A stretch of DNA of 64,000 bases, from the NCBI RefSeq assembly GCF_027706845.1, contig NZ_JAQGCZ010000009.1:1-64000 (forward strand), written 5' to 3'. The stretch comes from Mycolicibacterium sp. BiH015. GTDB lineage: Bacteria; Actinomycetota; Actinomycetes; Mycobacteriales; Mycobacteriaceae. Position numbers and translations under genes: made by a program. Of the stretch, positions 10,401-17,078 are shown piece after piece (positions within the stretch are counted from its first letter, which is position 1; each line of letters starts with the position of its first letter). The notes beneath the pieces were generated by a model. It was not told where the DNA came from, searched no databases, and saw only the letters and a program-made list of their open reading frames with translations.

Positions 10401-10843
10401 TCATCGGTACACCATGGGTGACGGCCTTTGCGCAGCGCAGTCCTTTCGCCGAGTCGTTCCGTTCCAGCGGTCACGCAGACTCGGGCGCCAGTGAATTCCG
10501 GGCGGAGCTCAACGATCTACCACTCGACGAGTGGCCGGTCCGGCTTCGCCGCCTCGTCTCCGAGCGGATCAGCCTGATCCTGCGCCGCAGCGTCGATCCG
10601 GACCGTCCGCTCTCCGAATACGGCCTCGACTCACTGGGCGCACTCGAGCTTCGTACCCGCGTGGAGGCCGAGACGGGAGTCCGGCTGAGCCCCGGCGACA
10701 TCGCCGTGGCGAACGTCCGCGACCTGGCACAGTTGCTCTACGAGAAGATGGCGTCCTCGGACACCCGTGAGCGGCACGACCATCTTCTCGAAACTGCGGA
10801 AGCGGCCCGAAACAAGCTGCTCGGGCACGTCAAGAGCCCCTAG
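4499..10843 (+). CDS. Mas-like iterative type I polyketide synthase (KS-AT-DH-ER-KR-ACP)
   Basis: 2,114-residue single-module, fully reducing synthase, the architecture of mycocerosic acid synthase and related mycobacterial Pks enzymes that make multimethyl-branched fatty acids. KS: Cys184 in DTACSSGL, His319 in VETHGTGTP, His355 in KTNFGH. AT: GHSMGEAAAA with Ser624; the specificity motif reads VASH (YASH type), as expected for methylmalonyl-CoA. DH: His928 in a variant HxxxGxxxxP motif (Asp replaces Gly) and Asp1093 in HPALLDACFQ. ER: GTGGVGQAA around 1552-1558. KR: GGLSGLG after Tyr1752 and active Ser1884/Tyr1897. ACP: GLDSL with Ser2045. A GTG at 4520 behind GGGGGCGAG is an alternative start. 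The gene is divergent from the NRPS; its stop overlaps the stop of ureF. No FadD ligase lies beside it. Confidence 0.93.
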   Translation: MKRGRAVVDRTVTPVAVIGMACRLPGGIDSPEALWEALARGDDLVTEVPQERWDCEEYYDPEPGVPGRSVSKWGAFLDDVDGFDPEFFGINEPEATAIDPQHRLLLETSWEAMEHAGLTKASMAGSLTGVFVGLTHGDYQLVAADAHAVEGPYGFSGNSFSMASGRIAYALGLHGPALTMDTACSSGLTAVHTACRSLHEGESDLAFAGGVSVMLDPRKFVSGSALGMGSPTGRCHAFDAAADGFVGGEACVVLLLKRLSDAQRDGDRILAVIRGTAANQDGHTVNIATPSRPAQVAAYRAALAAAGVDAATVGMVETHGTGTPTGDPIEFTSLAEVYGHEGPCALGAVKTNFGHTQSASGALGVMKAVLALQHGVVPQNLHFTRLPDSLAELDTKLFVPQVNTPWPTDGQVPRRAAVSSYGMSGTNVHAILEQAPVSAGATHSGATDSESLLFPLSSTSADELRRTAGRLADWIRSHDVLLGDLAHTLARRRGYRPVRTAVVADSRAGLIDALRAVAAGDTPYQPAVGQDDRRPVWVFSGQGSQWAQMGRDLLANDPVFAATVAHLEPLISRESGFSVTEAMTSPEMVSGIDKVQPTLFAMQVAMAAALKEHGARPGAVVGHSMGEAAAAVVAGALSLEDGARVICRRSRLMSTIAGSGAMASVELPAKQVLSELRGADDVVVAVVASPQSTVIGGATEAVRQLIAGWEDRGVTAREVAVDVASHSPQVDPILEELADLLAEISPVPPEIPYYSATEFDAREQVVCDGEYWVHNLRRTVRFATAVRAALEDGYRVFAELSPHPLLTNAIAQTADSLELPMAALAGMRRDQPLPHGMLEFVGDLYSVGAAVDFSARNAQGRLVDAPLPTWTHRRLWLDRSGHETQHTSGYTVSAHPLMGPHVRLQEEPERHVWQAEVGTVTQPWLAEHRIRDVAVLPGAAYCEMALEAARTVLGDCAEVHDLAFERALLLDDHTTVGATASLSSPGVCDFTVETNQAGETVRHAAAMLRAVHEAAPPAYDLDALLAEHSHTGDGEDVRQSLDRRGVQYGPAFTGLGTVRIADQTTGTVLAEVALPRQIRSQQSVYGVHPALLDACFQSLEASPCVGNLGENMMGLPLGVQSLRSYGSARNARYCYTRVTKADDTGIEADLDVLDEQGTVLLSVRGLRCGTGASEGDRREKLLTDRLLTVGWQERPLPEIPRADAGTWLLISTTSADVLASSLTDAMKGHGARCTTMTWLPHADHAGNTQALAEHLRSGEFTGMVILTGPRTDNAVDESPRAGCGYVQHLVRITRELPEVQGQLPRLFIVTRNAQTVVAGDVANLDQGGLRGLVRVIGTEHPDLRTVQIDADDATDAERLTHQLLSGSEEDETAWRKGVWYTARLRPAPLRPEERRTALAHPERDGMRLQVRTPGDLETLELVASERIPPRHGQIEVAIAASSINFRDVLLAFDRYRSINGVVQQLGMDFAGVVTAVGPGVTRHHIGDHVGGMSLNGTWATFITCDERHAVALPPGLSDEQAAALTTAHATAWYGLHELARISADDKVLIHSGTGGVGQAAIAIARAAGAEIFATAGSEQRRQMLRDMGIEHVYDSRSLQFAEQIRRDTDGYGVDIVLNSVSGALQRAGIDLLAHDGRFVEIGKRDIYGDTRLGLLPFQRNLSFLAFDLSLKATSHPDKFQDVANAIYTGAVSGVLPMPKVTRYPLTDAAVAIRVMGAAQHTGKLLLDIPRDGTCPVVVQPHDVRIFREDGAYIVTGGLSGLGLFLAEKMGAAGCGRIVLSARSTPTPKILETIERIRATGADVVVECGDIAQSGTAERLVTAATATGLPVRGVLHAAAVVEDATLTSITDDLVERDWAPKVYGAWNLHAATLDQPLDWFCAFSSAAALLGSPGQGAYAAANSWLDAFGHWRRTQGRPATVIAWGAWGQVGRATDFAEGAGAAIGSDEGAFAFETLLRHDRAYSGYAPVIGTPWVTAFAQRSPFAESFRSSGHADSGASEFRAELNDLPLDEWPVRLRRLVSERISLILRRSVDPDRPLSEYGLDSLGALELRTRVEAETGVRLSPGDIAVANVRDLAQLLYEKMASSDTRERHDHLLETAEAARNKLLGHVKSP

Positions 10844-11484
10844 GACGCGAACAGTGGCCGGTCCCGCTCGACGTGGCGTTGTGCAAGCACGTCCAGCAGT
10901 GGATCGGACAGGTCGGCGACATCCTTCGCCGCGTCCGCCGAGGTCTGTTCGCACAGCGCGGACAGCTCGAATGTCAGCGCGGCGACGTCGCCGGGATCGA
11001 GGGCCAGCAGCCGCTGCGCCGCGGTGGCCGAGCCGGTCATCGTGGTGTAGACCACCGACAACGCGGTGTGCAGATCGGTGAGACGGCCCGCCCGGCCGAC
11101 GGCTCCGGCGGCCACAGCCAGGTGCGGCGTCGGACCCAGAGCGTGCCAATCCTCGTCCGGCCATACCCGCCGGGCGAGCCTCACGAGCCCGCGACCCTGC
11201 GCCCGGGAGGCTTGACGGGCAGCGGGAGACGGTGTGCGAGCGTCGGTTTCGAGATCTCCGGCCCCGCCCGCCGCAGCCGGCAGGGCGCCGCGGTGCACCG
11301 CGGCGGCCAGGGATGCGGTGACGAGTCCCGTGGTGCGGATACGCCGTGTCAGATAGGCGCGCAGCGACGTGAGGTCCACGACCAGACCGCTGGTAACCGC
11401 CTCCTCGACGCCGCCCGAATGGACGTGTCCGCCTGTCGGCAGCCGAGAGTCGGCCAGCGCGAGCAACGTGACGAGGCTTGACAT
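10840..11484 (-). CDS. ureF: Urease accessory protein UreF
   Basis: 214-residue accessory protein that works with UreD and UreG to deliver nickel to apo-urease. Recognised by close similarity to mycobacterial UreF: ADSRLPTGGHVHSGG near the start, DARTPSPAARQASRAQGRGL, MTGSATAAQRLLALDP and the end DPLLDVLAQRH. I chose the ATG at 11484, giving MSSLVTLLALADSR as in the M. tuberculosis protein; it lies 17 bp after the ureC stop and has no clear Shine-Dalgarno, so coupling to ureC is likely. Its TAG overlaps the PKS TAG on the opposite strand within a shared CTAG. ureG and ureD, which normally follow, are absent. Confidence 0.95.
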   Translation of the reverse strand: MSSLVTLLALADSRLPTGGHVHSGGVEEAVTSGLVVDLTSLRAYLTRRIRTTGLVTASLAAAVHRGALPAAAGGAGDLETDARTPSPAARQASRAQGRGLVRLARRVWPDEDWHALGPTPHLAVAAGAVGRAGRLTDLHTALSVVYTTMTGSATAAQRLLALDPGDVAALTFELSALCEQTSADAAKDVADLSDPLLDVLAQRHVERDRPLFAS

Positions 11485-11501
11485 CGTGGTCGGGGAATCG
11501 C

Positions 11502-13223
<1,722 letters not shown>

Positions 13224-13251
13224 CGGGTCTTTCTCCTCTTCGCGCAGGCGC

Positions 13252-13590
13252 TCATCGGGATTGATCCAATCTGCCGGGCGGATCGAGCGTCAGACCCCAC
13301 ACCTCCCGGGTGCCGGCCAGCGGGACGAGGCTGACGCGTTGCGCGACACCGGGTTCGAAGCGGATCGCGGTGCCCGCCGGGATGTCGAACCGGTGGCCAT
13401 GCGCCGCCGCGTGGTCGAACTCCAGTGCGCTGTTGGCCTGCGGCACGTGGACGTGGCTGCCGACCTGCACCGGCCGGTCACCGGTGTTGACGATGTCGAG
13501 TTCCAAACGCGGTGCGCCCGGATTGATCTCGATGTCGCCTTCACCGAAGACGATCTCCCCAGGCGTGACATAGGCAGACTTCTCGCTCAC
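13252..13590 (-). CDS. ureB: Urease beta subunit UreB
   Basis: 112-residue structural subunit of the urease complex. Shows the family core GDRPVQVGSHVHVPQAN, FDIPAGTAIRFEPG and the C-terminal LTLDPPGRLDQ. It is a few residues longer at the N-terminus (MSEKSAYVTPGEIVFG) than M. tuberculosis UreB, but an AGGAGG-like Shine-Dalgarno precedes this ATG. It lies 9 bp after ureA, as in other mycobacterial ureABC operons. Confidence 0.97.
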   Translation of the reverse strand: MSEKSAYVTPGEIVFGEGDIEINPGAPRLELDIVNTGDRPVQVGSHVHVPQANSALEFDHAAAHGHRFDIPAGTAIRFEPGVAQRVSLVPLAGTREVWGLTLDPPGRLDQSR

Positions 13591-13599
13591 GCGCCCCTC

Positions 13600-13902
13600 C
13601 TAAGGAATCGGGTGGTGGACGGTGACAAGCTTCGTCCCGTCGGGAAAGGTGGCTTCTACCTGTACGTCGTGGAGCATCTCCGGGACGCCGTCCATCACGT
13701 CGGATCGCGCGAGAACCTCACGGCCACTGACCATCAGCTCGGCGACGGAGCGGCCGTCACGGGCGCCTTCGAGGATGTGGTCGGTGATGACCGCGACCGC
13801 CTCGGGGTGGTTGAGCTTGAGGCCGCGCCCCTGGCGGCGGCGGGCGAGTTCGGCCGCGTACGACAGCAGCAGCCGTTCCTGTTCATGCGGCGTCAAACGC
13901 AT
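13600..13902 (-). CDS. ureA: Urease gamma subunit UreA
   Basis: 100-residue small subunit of urease, of typical length. Begins MRLTPHEQERLLLSYAAELA and contains LNHPEAVAVITDHILEGARDG and the end FPDGTKLVTVHHPIP, all hallmark UreA segments. First gene of the ureABCF run; its promoter should lie in the 88 bp up to the thioesterase stop, a stretch that also holds a short tandem duplication. Confidence 0.98.
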   Translation of the reverse strand: MRLTPHEQERLLLSYAAELARRRQGRGLKLNHPEAVAVITDHILEGARDGRSVAELMVSGREVLARSDVMDGVPEMLHDVQVEATFPDGTKLVTVHHPIP

Positions 13903-13957
13903 GGCCGCGATCCTGCCACGACGGAGGGCAGTCAGCAGCGCTCACACGCGGTGCCCA

Positions 13958-14003
13958 ATTCGACGCTACGCATCGGTGCTTGATTCGACGCTACGCATCG
14001 GTG
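13958..14003. repeat. 21-bp direct repeat (two copies, 25-bp period)
   Basis: Two identical 21-bp copies, 13958-13978 and 13983-14003, built around TTCGACGCTACGCATCGGTG. The second copy includes the last codons and stop of the thioesterase gene, so the first looks like a tandem duplication of that gene end into the ureA upstream region. Confidence 0.8.
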
Positions 14004-14395
14004 ATGTTCTGGAGGCGTACCTGCCCCCTTGCCACCACTCGATCGGTTTCGTCGGTGATGGTGATCAGCCACAGTTGCTGACGCCGTCCCCGATGGATCG
14101 GTGTCGACGTCGCCGTCACGGTCCCCGATCGGATCGCCCGCAGGAAGTCGGTGTTGTTGTTGACGCCGACGACCGTCCCCCCGCCGTTCTCGCTCAACCA
14201 GACGTGGCCGGACACACTGGCCATGCTCTCGATCACCGCGCAGTACACCCCACCGTGCACGATTCCCCACGGCTGCAACAGCTTCTGGGTGATAGTCAGC
14301 TGCGCGCGGCCGCCGTCGGGGGTCATCTCCAGATACGTCAGCCCGAGCTCCTTGTCGAAACCGTTCCCGAGGCTTTCGCGAAAGTCAGTCGTCAC
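13991..14395 (-). CDS. PaaI-type hotdog-fold thioesterase (Rv1847-like)
   Basis: 134-residue acyl-CoA thioesterase-type protein, substrate unknown. The hotdog signature is clear: WGIVHGGVYCAVIESMAS (HGG motif with the following helix), then the sheet GGGTVVGVNNNTDFLRAI. It corresponds in position and type to M. tuberculosis Rv1847, between blaI and ureA. The start is GTG at 14395. It lies downstream of the putative small RNA on the same strand, with 57 bp between the RNA terminator and the start. The last codons are included in a local duplication. Confidence 0.85.
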   Translation of the reverse strand: MTTDFRESLGNGFDKELGLTYLEMTPDGGRAQLTITQKLLQPWGIVHGGVYCAVIESMASVSGHVWLSENGGGTVVGVNNNTDFLRAIRSGTVTATSTPIHRGRRQQLWLITITDETDRVVARGQVRLQNITDA

Positions 14396-14452
14396 GGATC
14401 GTGTCTACACCGTCGCGTCACTGAACGGGAAAAGGGGAAGCGCGGAAATGCA

Positions 14453-14485
14453 GAAGGGCCCCACGCACATGGCGTGGGGCCCTTC
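14453..14485 (-). terminator. Rho-independent-type terminator hairpin ending the putative sRNA
   Basis: Perfect 14-bp stem GAAGGGCCCCACGC / GCGTGGGGCCCTTC with a 5-nt loop. The following U-run is weak on the minus strand (TGCATTTCC). It also separates the FhuF-like gene from the thioesterase. Confidence 0.75.
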
Positions 14486-14567
14486 CTTCGGTTGGACCGG
14501 GGGTCTCTGCAGCCCTCAGGACTCCGGCGCGGTCCGTTCGTTCCGAAAGTCGGTGTTCACACCGACC
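14453..14567 (-). ncRNA. mrsI: Putative iron-regulated small RNA, MrsI-type (ncRv11846 position)
   Basis: About 115 nt without a credible ORF and with strong structure. Reading on the minus strand: a 5' hairpin GTCGGTG-TGAA-CACCGAC (14549-14566), a middle part in which GGACCG and CGGTCC, and outside them TTCGG and CCGAA, can pair, then a 14-bp perfect terminator stem (14453-14485). Immediately upstream is a TANNNT -10 element (TATCCT, 14573-14578) overlapped by an IdeR-type iron box (14576-14594). In M. tuberculosis the iron-sparing sRNA MrsI (ncRv11846) lies in the interval between Rv1846c (blaI) and Rv1847 (thioesterase); here the same two neighbours flank it, with one extra gene inserted. 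The identity rests on position, iron box and structure, not on a sequence alignment. Confidence 0.65.
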
Positions 14568-14572
14568 TCCCA

Positions 14573-14594
14573 AGGATAGGCAAGGCTGCCCTAA
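14573..14594 (-). promoter_or_regulatory. IdeR-type iron box overlapping the sRNA -10 element
   Basis: Minus-strand TTAGGGCAGCCTTGCCTAT (14576-14594) matches the 19-bp mycobacterial iron-box consensus TTAGGTTAGSCTAACCTAA at 14 positions and keeps the dyad. It overlaps TATCCT (14573-14578), so bound IdeR-iron would block the promoter. The TAG stop of the FhuF-like gene lies inside the box. Confidence 0.6.
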
Positions 14595-15367
14595 TTAAGC
14601 AAGACCTTCCCCATGCTCATTCGTGGGGTTCCGCGCACCGGCAGGCCGAACCCGACGAGTGCGTCCAGGACAGCCTGCCCGCGGCGCATGCTGACGACCT
14701 CGCTCGAGCCCGCCAACAGGGGAACCTGAGTCGCCGCACTGACCACTGCACCTCCGACGATGTGCCACATCGCGGCCACCGGCATGGCCCCGTCGCTGAC
14801 GGCGGCAAGCCTGTTGAACAGCGGGCCGAGCGCGCGGTGGCTGCGATGGGCGATCCAGGTGGTCAGTGCCGCCTCGCTGGGCAACGCGACGATCCCGGTC
14901 TGACCCGTGCGCCCGGCATGTGCCCGGCGGTTGCTGAAGAAGGGATCATCCGCGAGTGCACGAACGGTCGGATCGACCACGCCGACCCAATCGATGGCGC
15001 CCTCCGAGTCGACATGGACCCAGAGATTTTCCAGGCCGGTGTCCCATGCGCGTGCCTCGAGGACGAGCAGCGGGATCACCCGGCCGATCACCACGTGCGC
15101 GAACGTCGCCGCGAGCTGCTGAGCTACGGCCGCGCGGCTGTCGGTCTCGGCGACACCGGCATCGAACATGGTGTCCAGTCGATCGGTTGTCAGGATCTCT
15201 TCGAGAGGCCACCAGCGCCGCCGCGAGAGGTCGCCCATGACCGCCACTCCGTACACCCGGGGGCATTCGCGGTACAACGCCCGGAGTCGACGGCTCGATT
15301 CGTGGATCGGCAGCGTTCGCTTGATCGTCATGCTCGCGATCAGCGGATCCTCGACAACGACCGTCAT
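14591..15367 (-). CDS. Iron-regulated FhuF-like protein (putative siderophore-iron release)
   Basis: 258-residue cytoplasmic protein. Its general pattern (charged N-terminal half, VGVVDPTVRALADDPFF, then AALTTWIAHRSHRALGPLFNRLA and MWHIVGGAVVSAATQVPLLAG) resembles the FhuF/IucA C-terminal-like ferric reductase group, but the C-terminal cysteine cluster that binds [2Fe-2S] in FhuF is absent: the end is GTPRMSMGKVLLN with no cysteine. Two tandem IdeR-type boxes 22-60 bp upstream show an iron-starvation gene more firmly than the protein does. ATG at 15367 has GGAGGT upstream. It is inserted between the Rv1847- and Rv1846c-like genes. The alternative is a non-redox iron-siderophore binding protein. 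Confidence 0.55.
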   Translation of the reverse strand: MTVVVEDPLIASMTIKRTLPIHESSRRLRALYRECPRVYGVAVMGDLSRRRWWPLEEILTTDRLDTMFDAGVAETDSRAAVAQQLAATFAHVVIGRVIPLLVLEARAWDTGLENLWVHVDSEGAIDWVGVVDPTVRALADDPFFSNRRAHAGRTGQTGIVALPSEAALTTWIAHRSHRALGPLFNRLAAVSDGAMPVAAMWHIVGGAVVSAATQVPLLAGSSEVVSMRRGQAVLDALVGFGLPVRGTPRMSMGKVLLN

Positions 15368-15388
15368 GGAACCTCCACTTCGAATGAC

Positions 15389-15427
15389 AGTTAGGTTAGC
15401 CTAACTGGGACTTAGGTTAGCCTTACT
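15389..15427 (-). promoter_or_regulatory. Two tandem IdeR iron boxes
   Basis: Box 1 (15389-15407) contains AGTTAGG and CCTAACT arms, a perfect dyad around TTAG. Box 2 (15412-15427), TTAGGTTAGCCTTACT, is offset by 21 bp, two helical turns. Both match the core TTAGGTTAGCCTAAC of the mycobacterial IdeR operator. They sit just upstream of the FhuF-like gene and far enough from blaI (over 200 bp) that the minus-strand gene is the likely target. Confidence 0.88.
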
Positions 15428-15580
15428 ACAGTCGCGAGCACAACGCGACCACCAGCGAAGGGACATCTGTGACAGGACTCACACATGTGGACGGGCGCAC
15501 TGGTGGACGCCACGACGTTCCCATCACCAGGAGAGCGTCCGGGGCCGACCGAGTCGCGCGGGCGGCTGATACGACGCGCG

Positions 15581-15620
15581 GTAGTAACCCCGTAGTACCC
15601 TTTGACCTACTGCCTGTAGG
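15581..15620 (+). promoter_or_regulatory. Candidate BlaI autoregulatory operator
   Basis: Two GTAGTA half-sites 11 bp apart (15581-15586, 15592-15597) followed by the dyad CCTAC-TGCCT-GTAGG (15606-15620), which includes the blaI Shine-Dalgarno region. BlaI-family repressors bind GTA/TAC-rich dyads and often repress their own gene, so this is the expected place for the operator. Confidence 0.5.
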
Positions 15621-15633
15621 AGATGGACGGAAG

Positions 15634-16050
15634 ATGGCCAAGCTGACTCGCCTCGGAGAGCTGGAACGCTCCGTCATGGACCACTTGTGGTCGGCGGGCG
15701 AACCGCAGACTGTGCGGCAGGTACACGAGGCGCTCTCGGCGCATCGCGATCTCGCCTATACGACGATCATGACGGTGTTGCAGCGGCTGGCGAAGAAGAA
15801 CCTCGTCGTGCAACACCGTGACGATCGTGCCCACCGGTACGCGCCCACCCACGGCCGCGACGAACTGGTCGCCGGACTGATGGTCGACGCACTCGACCAG
15901 GCCGCCGACTCCGGGAGTCGCGAAGCGGCTCTCGTTCATTTCGTCGAGCGCGTCGGCGCCGACGAGGCGGCCGCTTTGCGCCGGGCGCTGGCCGAGCTGG
16001 AGGACAAGCACCAGGCCGAAAGACCCGCTGGCGGTTCGGGCACCGCCTGA
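15634..16050 (+). CDS. blaI: BlaI-family winged-helix repressor
   Basis: 138 residues, the length of M. tuberculosis BlaI (Rv1846c). It begins MAKLTRLGELERSVMDHLW; the winged helix includes QTVRQVHEALSAHRDLAYTTIMTVLQRLAKKNLV, and the C-terminal part is a dimerisation region. BlaI represses beta-lactamase and respiratory genes and is inactivated by proteolysis after antibiotic sensing. The ATG at 15634 follows GGACGGAAG; an upstream in-frame extension to 15469 is not family-like. It is followed 14 bp later by its M56 peptidase partner. Confidence 0.95.
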   Translation: MAKLTRLGELERSVMDHLWSAGEPQTVRQVHEALSAHRDLAYTTIMTVLQRLAKKNLVVQHRDDRAHRYAPTHGRDELVAGLMVDALDQAADSGSREAALVHFVERVGADEAAALRRALAELEDKHQAERPAGGSGTA

Positions 16051-16064
16051 GTCACACTGACAGT

Positions 16065-17000
16065 GTGTCCGCGCTGGCCTTCACCATCGTCGCCCTGATC
16101 CTGTCGGGGCCGGTGCCTGCGTTGTTGGCCCGCGCCACCTGGCCGCTGCGTGCACCCCGGGCCGCAATCGTGTTGTGGCAGTCGATCGCGCTGGCTGCCG
16201 TTCTCTCCGCATTCTCCGCGGGCATCGCCATCGCGATCCGCCTTTTCGAGCCGGGGCCCGACGGTCGGCCGACCGCGACCATCACCAGCGAGATCGCCGC
16301 GCTGGGCTGGCCGCTGTGGACCGCCTATGTGACGGTCTTCGTCCTCACCTTGGTGATCGGCGCACGGCTGATCGCCTCGGTGATCAACGTCGCGATAGCG
16401 ACACGGCGCCGCAGAGCCCACCACCGGATGGTCGTCGACCTCGTCGGCGCCCACCGCTCCAGCCCCAGAGCTCGCAGCGGGCTGCGCATTCTCGGCGTGG
16501 ACCAGCCGCTCGCCTACTGCCTGCCAGGTGTCCGCAGTCGCGTCGTGGTGAGCGAGGGGGCGCTGAAAACCTTGTCGGACAACGAGGTCAGCGCGATCCT
16601 CGAGCACGAGCGCGCACACCTGCGCGCCCGCCACGACCTGGTCCTCGAGATGTTCACCGCTGTGCACGCGGCATTCCCGCGACTGGTGCGCAGCGCGCAC
16701 GCACTCAACGCCGTTCGTCTCCTGATCGAGTTGCTCGCCGATGACGCCGCCGTCCGGGCCGAAGGTCCGACCCCGCTGGCGCGCGCCCTCGTCGCCTGCG
16801 CATCCGCGCGTGCACCGCGGGGGGCTCTGGCGGCGGGCGGCCCCACCACGGTCGTGCGGGTGCGCCGGCTGGGCGGTAAACCCAACAGCAGGATGCTCGC
16901 GGCGGGCGCCTACGCCGCCGCGGCGGCCGTGCTCGTGGTGCCGACCGTCGCCTTCGCGGTGCCGTGGTTGAACGAACTGCACCGCCTGTTCGTCGCGTAG
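16065..17000 (+). CDS. M56 family (BlaR1-like) membrane zinc metallopeptidase
   Basis: 311-residue membrane protein, homologue of Rv1845c. Membrane segments are visible at about 3-20, 33-55, 85-110 and near the C-terminus (AAAAAVLVVPTVAFAVPWL). The zinc-binding HERAH motif follows LSDNEVSAILE, and RLLIELLADDAAV supplies the third ligand region. It lacks the penicillin-binding sensor domain of staphylococcal BlaR1, as usual in mycobacteria, so what it senses is unclear. GTG start at 16065. Paired with blaI, whose protein it probably cleaves. Confidence 0.9.
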   Translation: MSALAFTIVALILSGPVPALLARATWPLRAPRAAIVLWQSIALAAVLSAFSAGIAIAIRLFEPGPDGRPTATITSEIAALGWPLWTAYVTVFVLTLVIGARLIASVINVAIATRRRRAHHRMVVDLVGAHRSSPRARSGLRILGVDQPLAYCLPGVRSRVVVSEGALKTLSDNEVSAILEHERAHLRARHDLVLEMFTAVHAAFPRLVRSAHALNAVRLLIELLADDAAVRAEGPTPLARALVACASARAPRGALAAGGPTTVVRVRRLGGKPNSRMLAAGAYAAAAAVLVVPTVAFAVPWLNELHRLFVA

Positions 17001-17078
17001 CCGGGACGCGCCGGTGTTCCTCGTGCGTTTCACTTGCCAGAAGCTGTGCCGACATCGGAAATCGAAGGGATTTCGTCT

